DNA of 56,306 bases from Campylobacter jejuni (lineage in GTDB: Bacteria > Campylobacterota > Campylobacteria > Campylobacterales > Campylobacteraceae), in NCBI RefSeq assembly GCF_002179165.1, contig NZ_NFNY01000079.1:1-56306 (forward strand), given 5' to 3'. Shown here in pieces: positions 1 through 8,601 of this stretch. Position 1 is the stretch's first letter; each line of letters opens with the position of its first letter. Both the position numbers and the translations under genes were made by a program. The notes under the pieces are model-generated. The model was not told the DNA's origin. It did no database searches and saw only the letters and a program-made list of their open reading frames with translations.

Positions 1-81
1 GGTGCAGCAATTGTAAAGCTAATGAATTTAGATAAAGAAGAATTTAAACAATACAAATACTTTCCTTATGATTTGATTTAG
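1..81 (+). CDS. C-terminal end of an unrecognised gene (partial)
   Basis: An open frame runs from the first base to a TAG stop at 79-81, giving 26 residues that end in YKYFPYDLI. The start lies outside the window. The tail is rich in Lys, Tyr and Phe and has no motif I can name. It points rightward, towards the minus-strand accessory island, so it marks the left neighbour of the island. No function is proposed. Confidence 0.45.
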   Translation, partial: GAAIVKLMNLDKEEFKQYKYFPYDLI

Positions 82-113
82 TAGGATTATAGCTTTCTAA
101 GGAGTATCTAAAA

Positions 114-247
114 TGTCACTGCGAGAGCTGCAAGCTCGTGGAGTCCATTATCTGCCACCGCGAATGGAATGGAGTATAGCAGTCTAATGAAATTACCTAA
201 GTTTCTTGATTACTCTTTAGACTACTTCGTCGGCGTTCGCAATGACG
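114..247. repeat. Dispersed-repeat-like element with inverted ends
   Basis: The left edge reads TGTCACTGCGAG (114-125) and the right edge reads CGCAATGACG (238-247). The two are imperfect inverted copies of a GTCATTGCG-type terminus. The stretch is clearly richer in G and C than the surrounding core DNA and holds no convincing gene; the short frame at 169-366 is not gene-like. GTCATTGCGAG-type termini occur on non-coding dispersed repeats in several bacterial groups. That this is such an element, possibly brought in with the island, is inference. Confidence 0.4.
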
Positions 248-307
248 CGAAAGTGATGTCTCATTTGACACTTTGCAAAATCCTTTTTGATTTGCAAAAT
301 ATTCTTG

Positions 308-979
308 CTACTTCTCCCATGTATAAACAAGCTTATTACGCGGGAACTCATACATCAAAATCTTGATGACTTTATCTCTATTTAAAGAAAGCTCTAATCT
401 AAAAGCTTTTGCTGGAGAGCCCTTTTCTCCTAGCGGGATTGCCTTGTTACTTCCTGCTAAATTTGGGACATAATAATACCGATAGCATACTGCTAAATTC
501 TCATTTTTAAACTCATACACTTCTTGCCACAATGAATTGCTATCAATCTGTGAATATTTATACAACTTGTCATTTTTATATTCTATCTTGTGAGAATATG
601 TGGGATAAAAGTTATACCGCTCATCATTAATACAAGGCAGCGCAAAGGTCGCATTATTATGCGCTATAAAATAAAAGCTCACATCACCTACATGGCAAAT
701 GCACAAAGGCTTATGATTAGAATCTAGCTCATAAATGCAATAATCTTTAGCCATTGGCTTATTTTTTAGCCTTTTGCCCTTGCGATACCCTTTGCAGATT
801 CTATCCGTGATAAGACTTGGGCTTAAAATCCCTAAGCCATCAGCCTTTGTGCTATATATTTCATGCGTTTTGCAATTTTCTACCTGCTTTTTAATCGTGC
901 TAAAATTATTTTCAAAATACTTTAAAGTCGCCTTATTTTCAGCGATTAGTGCGTCAAATTCTTGATAGCAATTTTGCAT
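308..979 (-). CDS. Hypothetical protein, 223 aa
   Basis: This is an intact frame with an AAAGG ribosome-binding site upstream of its ATG (start MQNCYQEFD). The product is soluble, with no signal peptide or membrane segment. It is rich in Tyr, Asn, Lys and Cys and has a clustered aromatic run (CYRYYYVP) near residue 170. I recognise no family. It lies downstream of, and in the same direction as, the LRR-MoxR-VWA operon, separated by about 240 bp that contains a repeat-like segment. Codon and base composition match the island rather than the core genes, so it is probably a passenger or a fourth component of that system. Confidence 0.6.
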   Translation of the reverse strand: MQNCYQEFDALIAENKATLKYFENNFSTIKKQVENCKTHEIYSTKADGLGILSPSLITDRICKGYRKGKRLKNKPMAKDYCIYELDSNHKPLCICHVGDVSFYFIAHNNATFALPCINDERYNFYPTYSHKIEYKNDKLYKYSQIDSNSLWQEVYEFKNENLAVCYRYYYVPNLAGSNKAIPLGEKGSPAKAFRLELSLNRDKVIKILMYEFPRNKLVYTWEK

Positions 980-1099
980 TCATAAACCTTTTAATTAATT
1001 CAAATAAGTATATAATAATACTTCTAAAACAAGATTTAAAGAGATTTTTCGGCTATGTCTTAGAAAAACAGAAGTTGCCTTTCTTGGTTATTCTTTTAG

Positions 1100-1182
1100 A
1101 TTTGCACTGCACTACGCTTGTGAATAACGCTTCGCTTGTATACCACAGCCTTGCTATGCAAGGCTTCACAATGACAGAAAAT
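1100..1182. repeat. Second dispersed-repeat-like segment with perfect hairpin
   Basis: This gene-free, relatively GC-rich stretch has a perfect 8-bp inverted repeat, AGCCTTGC (1147-1154) and GCAAGGCT (1158-1165), around a TAT loop. It ends in TTCACAATGACAG, whose complement begins CTGTCATTGTGAA, a terminus like that of the element at 114-247. It sits directly downstream of the VWA gene and could also act as a transcription terminator. Whether the two segments belong to one repeat family needs a genome-wide search. Confidence 0.4.
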
Positions 1183-1220
1183 AGATTCTATAAACAAATA
1201 AACAAGCAATAATAAAAAAT

Positions 1221-2459
1221 TTATGAAAGATAAGTGCATTTAGAGCCCTTTGGCAAAGGATTCTCTAAAAAATCACTATATTGCTCAGAATTTTCAAAAA
1301 CAAAAAGTTTTGGGCGTGAATTCTTTGCGCTTACAGGAGGTGCATATCCATCACTAAAGATAATAAGCCCATCATATTCCCTATGCGCTTCATAGTATCT
1401 TACCACAGGCTCAAAGTTAGTCCCACCATCCCCTTGCACTTCTACACTTTTTTGTGCCTTTTTTAAAGTTACTATCTCGCCTTGTATTTCTGTATCAAAC
1501 TGCAAGACATCAAGCCTTTCTATGCCGTATTTAAAAAATCTATTGATGATATAAAAGAATTTTTGCAAAGCTTCATTGCTAATAGAACCACTCACATCTA
1601 CTGCAACTAAAAGCTTTGTGCTAAATTCATAAGTGCTACCAAAATATGCAAAGCCATAACGGCGACTTGGCTTATTTCTCACAAGGCGACGCCTATTTGA
1701 AAGGATAGAATGCCTAAAGGCTCGTAAATATCGCCGATAATCCATCTTGGCCTTTAAAGAAAGCTCTAATAATCCTATAAAACCGCCAGGAATTGTGCCA
1801 AATGACTTTGGATTATCTAAAGCATTTTCTACAATGGATTGTATAAGTTCAGATCTCACCTCATCATCTTGCCAATTTTGCGTGCAAGATTGGGCAATTT
1901 CAGAGAGATTTAAATCCATAAGGTTTGCAGATTTAAAATCCATAGATTGTATATCTTGATTTTCATTTGTGCCATCGCTAGGACCTGCAGATCCAAAGCC
2001 TTGTAAATCTTGTTTTTCATCTGTATCATCATCGCTAATGCTTTCGCTCTCTTCTTTTGCTAAAATCTCAAAAAGCTTTCTATAATACACTTCAAACGCA
2101 CAATTATTTTCTAATTCAAAATCTTCTGGCATAGGCAAATTAAGTTTCAAATCGCAATTATCAGTAATTGTAATGGTGCTTGCAAGATAGAGTGCCACTC
2201 TATTAGCATTGATAGGTTGTCTTTGATAGGGGTGGTTTAGCGCTATGCGAAACATCTCTAGCTTTAAAAACTCTTCTAGTGCGTTTTCGCTTAGATTTTG
2301 ACATAAATCTTCATCATATTCTACTAAGCCCTTACCGCTTCGCATAGGGACTTCAAGACTAGAAACTTTTAGCGTATGCGTGCAATAAATTTCAAACAAA
2401 AAAGGCTCATTCAAAAACCACGAATCGATAATTTTTTGAAATTTTTGTTTTAAATCCAT
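1221..2459 (-). CDS. DUF2201-type protein with von Willebrand factor A domain
   Basis: This is a 412-aa soluble protein and the last gene of the LRR-MoxR-VWA operon, 14 bp after the MoxR stop. The N-terminal part (about 1-130) resembles the metallopeptidase-like region of DUF2201 proteins. Residues 135-180 are an acidic, low-complexity linker. The C-terminal part is a VWA domain with a complete metal-ion-dependent adhesion site: DVSGSIS at 288-294, GGTNF near 345-349 and FSDG near 368-371. In known systems VWA/DUF2201 proteins act with an adjacent MoxR ATPase, the VWA domain binding Mg2+ and a client or partner. The family role here is inferred from the domain pair. I do not see an intact HExxH zinc motif, so protease activity is doubtful. 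Confidence 0.85.
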   Translation of the reverse strand: MDLKQKFQKIIDSWFLNEPFLFEIYCTHTLKVSSLEVPMRSGKGLVEYDEDLCQNLSENALEEFLKLEMFRIALNHPYQRQPINANRVALYLASTITITDNCDLKLNLPMPEDFELENNCAFEVYYRKLFEILAKEESESISDDDTDEKQDLQGFGSAGPSDGTNENQDIQSMDFKSANLMDLNLSEIAQSCTQNWQDDEVRSELIQSIVENALDNPKSFGTIPGGFIGLLELSLKAKMDYRRYLRAFRHSILSNRRRLVRNKPSRRYGFAYFGSTYEFSTKLLVAVDVSGSISNEALQKFFYIINRFFKYGIERLDVLQFDTEIQGEIVTLKKAQKSVEVQGDGGTNFEPVVRYYEAHREYDGLIIFSDGYAPPVSAKNSRPKLFVFENSEQYSDFLENPLPKGSKCTYLS

Positions 2460-2473
2460 TATTTTGCTTTCAT

Positions 2474-3544
2474 TTATAGTGAGCTTACAAAGCCAATAAT
2501 TTTTTGCTGTAAGCTTAGAGCGTGTGTCATAACAAAACTCACTACTTTAGGATAAGTGTGACTAATAAAAAGATTAGTAAAATGTCCTAACACTTCATTT
2601 GCCTTTTTTTCTTGTAAATAATCAAAATAAAGTTCAAAATTTTTGGCTATCTCTTGAGCCTCGCTCTCTTGGTAGTTTTTGTTTTCAATATAGCGGAATA
2701 GCGAATCATTGATTTTTGTAAAATCTGGCGTTTTGTATTTGCTTAGCTTTTTTTGCACCTTAGGAAAATGCGATAAAATCTCACTTGCACTTATAAGCTT
2801 ACTATCCTTATAAGTTTCTGTAAATTTCACACCCACTTTTACACCTACAATACCACAAATTGCCTTTTTATAAATATCGCTACTTATATCAGGAGCACCT
2901 TTAATAATATCAGAAACCCTTACCCACGCCCTACGATCTGGGAATTTATCAAGCCCAAAATCCTCTATTCCTTCTTGTGTATCCAGTAAATCTGGATTTT
3001 CTGTAATAAAAGCGATGATTCTAGAATCAATCTTGGCACTATCAGCCCATAAAAGCCATTCTTCTATGCTTGGAACAAATTCATAAATATTAAAACGACT
3101 TGTAAGTGCTGGATCAAGATCGCTTAGCTGATATTCATCACCAAAATTCACCGCACTTATCACACGCGAACCCTTTGGGAGTGATCTACCCGCTAGGCGT
3201 TTATTGAGTGTGAGATCCATAACGCTTTGCAAAATTTCTGGCCTTGCACGATTAAGCTCATCTAAAAAAAGCACGATTGGCGTATCATCAAGTGGAAACC
3301 AAAAGGGTGGGATAAACTCTGTATGTCCACTTTTTTCATTTTTATGTGGTAAGCCGATAAGATCACCTGGATCACTCATCTGCCCTAAAAATAATATAAC
3401 AACCTTTAACCCTTCTTTAGTAAAATGCTCTTGGATAATTTGGGATTTACCAATGCCGTGCTTCCCTACTAGCATGATATTTTGCTCACTTGGCGTGATT
3501 TCTAAAATCTTTTTTAACTCGGTTGTATTAATTTTTACTCCCAT
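2474..3544 (-). CDS. MoxR-type AAA+ ATPase
   Basis: This 356-aa cytosolic ATPase has Walker A GKHGIGKS at 27-34, Walker B LFLDEL at 92-97, a sensor-1-like Asn in SAVNFGDEY, and a putative arginine finger in LTSRFNIYEF. The C-terminal third is helical and variable. MoxR ATPases are chaperone-like remodelers that work with VWA-domain partners, and the gene directly downstream encodes one. It starts at an ATG with AAAGGAT upstream, only 9 bp after the LRR gene stop, so the three genes are probably co-transcribed. The substrate is unknown. The remodelled target may be the LRR protein or a target that protein recognises; that is inference. Confidence 0.88.
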   Translation of the reverse strand: MGVKINTTELKKILEITPSEQNIMLVGKHGIGKSQIIQEHFTKEGLKVVILFLGQMSDPGDLIGLPHKNEKSGHTEFIPPFWFPLDDTPIVLFLDELNRARPEILQSVMDLTLNKRLAGRSLPKGSRVISAVNFGDEYQLSDLDPALTSRFNIYEFVPSIEEWLLWADSAKIDSRIIAFITENPDLLDTQEGIEDFGLDKFPDRRAWVRVSDIIKGAPDISSDIYKKAICGIVGVKVGVKFTETYKDSKLISASEILSHFPKVQKKLSKYKTPDFTKINDSLFRYIENKNYQESEAQEIAKNFELYFDYLQEKKANEVLGHFTNLFISHTYPKVVSFVMTHALSLQQKIIGFVSSL

Positions 3545-3553
3545 TGCTATCCT

Positions 3554-5686
3554 TTATTCTTGTATTTCTATATATTGTGTATTTAATTCTTCAGCTACTT
3601 TTTTTGCAACAGAATCTTTTGTGCCATAGATGACTTTCAAAGGACATTCATAAAAAGACTTACTAGCTTTTTTTATAAGTTCTACACTTGCAGGGATTGT
3701 GATACTCTCTAAACCGGCGTATTCAAATACTCCTTCTTCTATCTCTTTTAGCTTGTTTGGCAATACCACACTCTTAAGAGATTTGCAAAAACTAAACGCC
3801 TCTTCACCTATGTGTGTAACGCTATTTGGAATGTTGATTTGCTCTAAATCATAACAGTAGTAAAAAGCAGAGTCGCCTATGTAAGCAAGAGTGCTTGGAA
3901 GCTCAACTTCTTTAAGCCTGCTACAAAACCCAAAGGCGCTCTTTTCAATCCTTACTACGCCCTCGCTAATCTTAACATAGACTAAAGAACTGATACTTTT
4001 AAATGTCTCTTCTAGTATCACTTCTACACCTTGTGGGATTTGCACTCTAAGATCTTTTAGATCTGATGATAAAAATTCTTTCTCTAGTTTTGAAAATTTC
4101 ACATAAGGGATACAATGATTTAGTGCAAAAGCCCTGCTATGGCGTATATCTTTATTCTTTTTAGTGAAATTTTGCAAACTCTCAAAAGTGCTTTCTTTAT
4201 CTACTATAAGCTTTACAAAGCTTTCAAATTGCTCTTTAAAAGTAGGATTTTTGATTTTTATCGTGGCAAGAAACTTTGTGCGTTCTTGAAATTGCAAAAC
4301 ACAAACGATTTTTTCCTGATCGCATTTTTTAGTTTCTATTTTGCATTCTACCCCATAGTTTTTAGCAATCTCTTGTAAAATACCTTCAAAGCTCACACTC
4401 ATAATTTCAGCTACTTTTTCTTTTTTAGCCTTTTTAAACATATAGCCTTTTAAATGTGCACTTATAGCTTCATTCACCCCTTTTGAATAGCAATCTTTCT
4501 CACTAATTCTATAATTTTTATTTTCAAAAGCTACTTTTGGAAGATTTGGATTTTTAAAAATATCTTCTGGGATTGCGGTGATATACTCTGGGAATGTAAT
4601 GCCCTCATTTGCGTTTGTAATAGCAATAACAGCCTTCCTTTTTTTCTTACTATAAAGTATATTATTTTCATAGCCAAAATATTCGTGGTTTTTAGAAATA
4701 TGAATGTGTTTTAGCTTATATGCTCTTAAAAACGCACCTTCTTCAATCTCTTTTAAACTATCTGGCAAACTTATCTCTTCTAAAGATTCACAATTACGGA
4801 AAGCATGCTTTTCTATAACTTCTAATCCCTCATTAAAATGTAGTTTTTTAAGGCTAGAACATTTGTCAAATGCGGTTCTTTCAATCGTTTTTAAGCTTGT
4901 TGGGAAATTTATCTCTTTTAAGGATTTACACTTATAAAAGGCATTCTCTCCTACAGCTTCTAATCCCTCATTAAAATTTAAGCTTTTAAGGCTAGAGCAT
5001 TCGCTAAATTTCTCATATCCAATTCTCTTTATACACTCTGGAAAACTCATACTCTCTTGTATATTAGCAACAGCAATAACAAATTTGCCTTCCTTATTAT
5101 AAAGCACATTATTTTCATAGCCAAAATATTTATGGTTTTTAGAAATATGAATGCGTTTGAGAGTATAGACTTTCAAAAACGCACTTGCCCACATCTCTTT
5201 TAAACTATCTGGCAAACTTATTTCTTCTAAAGATTCACACCCAAGAAAAGCCCGAGCATCTATGCTTTCTAAACCCTCATTCAAATTTAGCTTTTTAAGG
5301 CTAGAGCACTCACTAAATGCCAATTCTCCGATACTCTTTAAACTATTTGGGAAGCTCACCTCTTCTAGGGATTTACAACTCAAAAAGGCACAAGCTTTTA
5401 TAACCTCCAATCCCTCATTCAATTTTAGTTTTTTAAGACAGCAATCATAAAATGCATATTCTCCGATACTCTTTAAACTATCTGGCAAAATTATCTCTTC
5501 TAAGGATTCACAATTACGGAAAGCATGCTTTTCTATAACTTCTAATCCCTCATTTAGAATGACTTTGCGTATTTTTGTGTTGTATTTAAATGTATCCTTT
5601 TCAATGACTTTAATATCCTTTGGAATCACTACTTCTTCTTTAGTGTCAAGCCCTAATGATTTTACTTTTTCTTCTGTTAAATTCAT
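3554..5686 (-). CDS. Cytosolic BspA-type leucine-rich-repeat protein, 710 aa
   Basis: This is the first gene of the operon with the MoxR ATPase and VWA protein. It carries two blocks of LRR_5/BspA-like repeats of about 23 residues (pattern F.NC.SLEEI.LPDSLK.IGE.AF): one at about 15-390, one at about 555-690. Between them is a non-repeat domain of about 150 residues (about 400-545). There is no signal peptide, anchor or membrane segment, unlike secreted BspA adhesins, so it should be cytosolic. The neighbours suggest a recognition or scaffold role in an ATPase-driven system; that is inference. The start ATG has AGGAAAA upstream. Long near-identical repeats in the gene (see 4785-4834 and 5505-5554) suggest that repeat number can change by recombination. 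Confidence 0.85.
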   Translation of the reverse strand: MNLTEEKVKSLGLDTKEEVVIPKDIKVIEKDTFKYNTKIRKVILNEGLEVIEKHAFRNCESLEEIILPDSLKSIGEYAFYDCCLKKLKLNEGLEVIKACAFLSCKSLEEVSFPNSLKSIGELAFSECSSLKKLNLNEGLESIDARAFLGCESLEEISLPDSLKEMWASAFLKVYTLKRIHISKNHKYFGYENNVLYNKEGKFVIAVANIQESMSFPECIKRIGYEKFSECSSLKSLNFNEGLEAVGENAFYKCKSLKEINFPTSLKTIERTAFDKCSSLKKLHFNEGLEVIEKHAFRNCESLEEISLPDSLKEIEEGAFLRAYKLKHIHISKNHEYFGYENNILYSKKKRKAVIAITNANEGITFPEYITAIPEDIFKNPNLPKVAFENKNYRISEKDCYSKGVNEAISAHLKGYMFKKAKKEKVAEIMSVSFEGILQEIAKNYGVECKIETKKCDQEKIVCVLQFQERTKFLATIKIKNPTFKEQFESFVKLIVDKESTFESLQNFTKKNKDIRHSRAFALNHCIPYVKFSKLEKEFLSSDLKDLRVQIPQGVEVILEETFKSISSLVYVKISEGVVRIEKSAFGFCSRLKEVELPSTLAYIGDSAFYYCYDLEQINIPNSVTHIGEEAFSFCKSLKSVVLPNKLKEIEEGVFEYAGLESITIPASVELIKKASKSFYECPLKVIYGTKDSVAKKVAEELNTQYIEIQE
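4785..4834. repeat. 50-bp direct repeat inside the LRR gene, copy 1
   Basis: This stretch is identical to 5505-5554. It encodes part of the FNEGLEVIEKHAFRNCESLEE repeat unit on the minus strand. The two copies are exactly 720 bp apart, so recombination between them would remove or add 240 codons in frame. Confidence 0.85.
5505..5554. repeat. 50-bp direct repeat inside the LRR gene, copy 2
   Basis: This is the second identical copy of the 4785-4834 sequence. It lies near the N-terminal end of the LRR gene, in the same frame and orientation. Confidence 0.85.
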
Positions 5687-5698
5687 AGTTTTCCTTTT

Positions 5699-5849
5699 CT
5701 AAATTTTATTTTTATAAAGTTTTATTATTTTTGCATATTTTGCTTTTCTATTTTCAGCCAATTTCTCTGCAAGAGAATTTTTGCACCGCTTTCAAAGGAC
5801 ACTCTAAAACACTCATAAAATTATAACTTTTTGCGGTTAAGATTTCAAG
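5699..5849 (-). pseudogene. Decayed 3' end of a second LRR gene
   Basis: Reading the minus strand, about 50 codons match the C-terminal end of the neighbouring LRR protein, allowing one frameshift. EILTAKSYNF..LECPLKAV lines up with ELIKKASKSFYECPLKVI. After the shift, KNSLAEKLAEN lines up with KDSVAKKVAEEL. The frame ends with TAG at 5699-5701, just in front of the ribosome-binding site of the intact LRR gene. No start or upstream repeats remain, so a paralogue once stood directly upstream and was mostly deleted, leaving this scar beside the DUF4153 gene. Confidence 0.65.
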
Positions 5850-5917
5850 TTATAAAAATTTATAATTTTATGTTAAATTTCCAATTTTATTAAATTTTTA
5901 GACAAAAACAGGGAAAA

Positions 5918-7513
5918 ATGATTTATTTCTTAAATTTATTTAAAAATGCTTTTGCAAAATATCCTTTAGCAGTGTTAAGTTTTTTTAAACTTTTTGTTAT
6001 TTTTAAATATAGCAAATCAAACATTTTCGCCAAATGCTTATTTTCTCATTTTTGTCGTAGCTTTTTCGCTTTTATGCGAAAAAATCACACAAATTTATTC
6101 AAAAAATTCCCTTAAAAGTAAATTTTCACCATTTTTTATGGTGCTTTTTGTAAGCATTGTAGTTTATTTTTTGGTTTTTATTCACGCATTTTCCACCCAA
6201 AAAGATACATTTAAAATCCTTTCTTATCATTATTTTTCTATTTTTATTGCTGTAAATTTTTGTGTTATTAGCGTCTTTGTGGCACTTAGTGTAAGAAATT
6301 CTTATGAAAAATTTAGTGCTATTTTGGCGAAATTTTTAATCATTTTGCTTTTATATATCGTATCTTTGATTTTGCTAGGTATTTTATTTGGCGGTATGAA
6401 TTTTTTATTTGATGTAAATAATTCTAATTTTTTTAAAACTTTTTCGTGTTTTGCTGTCTTTTTTGGCTTTTTTGCGGGTGTTGCGTTTTTAGGATCAAAA
6501 CATAGTTATTTAAAAATATTTAACACCTTACTTTTGCTTTTAAATATTTTTGCTTTTGCTTATATCATCGTGCTTGCTTTTTATCCGATTTCACGCATTA
6601 TGCTTTATTTTGCCGGTATTTCTGCGTTTAAAGATATCGTGCATATAGTGATGTGGTTTGCCTTCTTTTTACTCATTCTTGCATTTTTAAATAAAGGCTT
6701 TAAGAAGCAAAGCAAACTTTTTAATTTTATTCTTTTGCGACACTGATTTTAAGCATTATTGCTCTTTTGGCGATTGGTGTAAGGATATTTGAGTATTCTT
6801 TTACCCCAGCACGCATTTTTGTTTTATCACTTAGTTTTTTCATCTTTTGTGCGAGTTTGTTGTGCTTTTTTAGCAAAAAAGCTTTATTTTATAATCTTTT
6901 ATTATTTGGAATTTTATCTTTATTTGTGGGTTTTATAAGCTTTCCACTTAGTGTGATTTGCCAAAAAAATCGCCTAATGCAGATTGATTTTGCTCTTTTA
7001 AATAAAGAAAATTTTATCAAAACTTATGGAAATTTAGAAAAAGAATCTATTAATATCGTTTTGAAAGAACGAGATAATATAGTGTATTTTTTAAACAAAA
7101 TGGGCGAAAGAATAGAATATGCAGAAAAAAACGATGAAATAATACAAAACTTCACAGGAGAAGAAATAAAAAAAGAAAAAACTTCGTATAAAAGTTTTTT
7201 TACAGATCAAATGCCTTTAAAATTTGCCAATTATGAAATGATAGAATTTAACACAGAATATTCTCAAAAAGGTGCTTATAAATTTAAGATAAATGATAAT
7301 CAATTAAACATTTTTTTAGATGATAAAAAGCTTATAAAAATCGATACAAAAGAACTTGCCAAAAATGGTTCATATGAGTTTAAAACGCAAAATCAAACTT
7401 TTTATGTGGTAGTAAAAAAGATGGAAATTTTAAAAACTCATTATACAAAAACAAACAAAACAGAGACCAAAATAAAAGAAATACAAGGTTTTATGGTTAT
7501 TAGAAATGATTAA
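5918..7513 (+). pseudogene. DUF4153 family membrane protein, two frameshifts
   Basis: Three frames in series together make one protein of about 530 aa. The first starts at ATG 5918 after AGGG (MIYFLNLFKNAFAKYPLAVL). It runs into the second frame near 5993, where one extra T in a T run would restore VIFLNIANQ. The second frame ends at 6746, and one extra T in the TTTT run at 6733-6736 would restore FATLILSIIALLAIGVRIFEY. The product has about nine to ten membrane helices followed by a soluble C-terminal domain from about 7000. DUF4153 has no established function. As read, the gene is inactive or yields fragments. Both lesions are homopolymer length changes. Confidence 0.6.
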
Positions 7514-7536
7514 ATTTCAAAGGCTTTGATTTAAAT

Positions 7537-8448
7537 TTACATCAAAACCCAAATTAAAATCGGCATAGAAATGAAAGCAAAAAGCACTCCAAAAGCCACA
7601 GCGCTTACAGCTAAATTGCTATCAAGTTTGGCTTTCATCACCATAGCTCCTGCTAAAGTCATAGTGGGTGCGGCACTTTCTATAATAGCAACTAAAGTTG
7701 ATGCTTTCATTTCGAAACCAAAAATCTTAAGCAAAAATATAAAAATCAAAGGCACCAAAAGCATTTTAGCAAAAATCACTATTATTGTAGCCTTATAAGC
7801 CGTTTTAATCGCCATAAATCCAAGCCCTAAACCTATAGCAAAAAGTGCCACAGGAGTCGCAGCACCGCCAAACAAACGAATAGGTGAAAATAAAAATTCG
7901 GGCAAGGGGATTATTTTACATAAAAAACCAAAAAGCAAGGCTAAAAATGGAGGAAATGAAAGAATTTTTTTAATATTAGTCATCAAATTTACCTTTTCAC
8001 CACTTCCCAAAGAAAGAACAAAAGGACCAAAAAGAGAAATAGGCAAAGTAGTAGCTAAGGCATCATAAAATATAACTTCTGCACTAAATTGTGGATTGGA
8101 AAAAACACCTTCAACTATAGGCATACCAACAAAAATCGTATTCCCAAAACAAGAGAGTAAAAACATACTGATTATGGTTGTTTTTGAAAATTTAAAAATA
8201 AAACCCAAAAGTACAGATATAAAAGCAGAAATAACACAGCTTAAAAGTCCCATGAATATTAAAACAATCAAGGAAAAATCGAAATTCAAATGATAGGCCT
8301 TATCAAAAATTAAACAAGGCAAAGCAAAAACAATAGCAAAGTCTAAGAAAGTTCTGGCTTGTTTTTGTTTCAATACACCTATTCTTTTAGCAAAATATCC
8401 GCCCGCAAGCAAAATAAAAATCGTAAATAAAGGAGTAAAAATAAACAT
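7537..8448 (-). CDS. AEC (auxin efflux carrier) family transporter
   Basis: This is a 303-aa integral membrane protein with about ten hydrophobic segments in two halves. Its start (MFIFTPLFTIFILLAGGYFAKRIGVL) and the family-like GNTIFVGMPIVEG and PVALFAIGLGLG stretches fit the AEC transporter family (PF03547). Bacterial members export or import small organic acids such as malate or malonate; the substrate here cannot be told. It is convergent with the DUF4153 pseudogene 23 bp away and transcribed in the same direction as purU, 153 bp downstream of it. That A+T-rich gap shows nothing clear beyond possible promoter sequence. Confidence 0.8.
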   Translation of the reverse strand: MFIFTPLFTIFILLAGGYFAKRIGVLKQKQARTFLDFAIVFALPCLIFDKAYHLNFDFSLIVLIFMGLLSCVISAFISVLLGFIFKFSKTTIISMFLLSCFGNTIFVGMPIVEGVFSNPQFSAEVIFYDALATTLPISLFGPFVLSLGSGEKVNLMTNIKKILSFPPFLALLFGFLCKIIPLPEFLFSPIRLFGGAATPVALFAIGLGLGFMAIKTAYKATIIVIFAKMLLVPLIFIFLLKIFGFEMKASTLVAIIESAAPTMTLAGAMVMKAKLDSNLAVSAVAFGVLFAFISMPILIWVLM

Positions 8449-8601
8449 ATCCTAATCCCTTTTTTGCTTATACTTTTACAAGCAATTTTAAAAATGGAAA
8501 GAATTATAATCTTTATATTTAAAATATTTCTTAAATTATTTCAAGTTTTATATTTTTTGTAGAAAAAGATAAAATTTGCCTATTAAAAACCAAGTTTTAG
8601 T

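Noticed and set aside
169..366. 65-codon plus-strand open frame
   Set aside because: It crosses the repeat-like element and runs into the antisense of the 308-979 gene; no ribosome-binding site and odd composition.
3204..3629. 141-codon plus-strand frame antisense to moxR
   Set aside because: It is a shadow of the MoxR gene; its composition mirrors the opposite strand and it has no translation signals.
4785..5554. CRISPR-like array
   Set aside because: The repeats are coding units of the LRR gene with unequal, in-frame spacing; no regular short repeats with unique spacers are present anywhere in the window.
1221..5686. CoxE/MoxR carbon-monoxide or methanol dehydrogenase maturation cluster
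   Set aside because: MoxR-VWA pairs occur there, but no dehydrogenase or cofactor genes are nearby, and the LRR partner does not fit.
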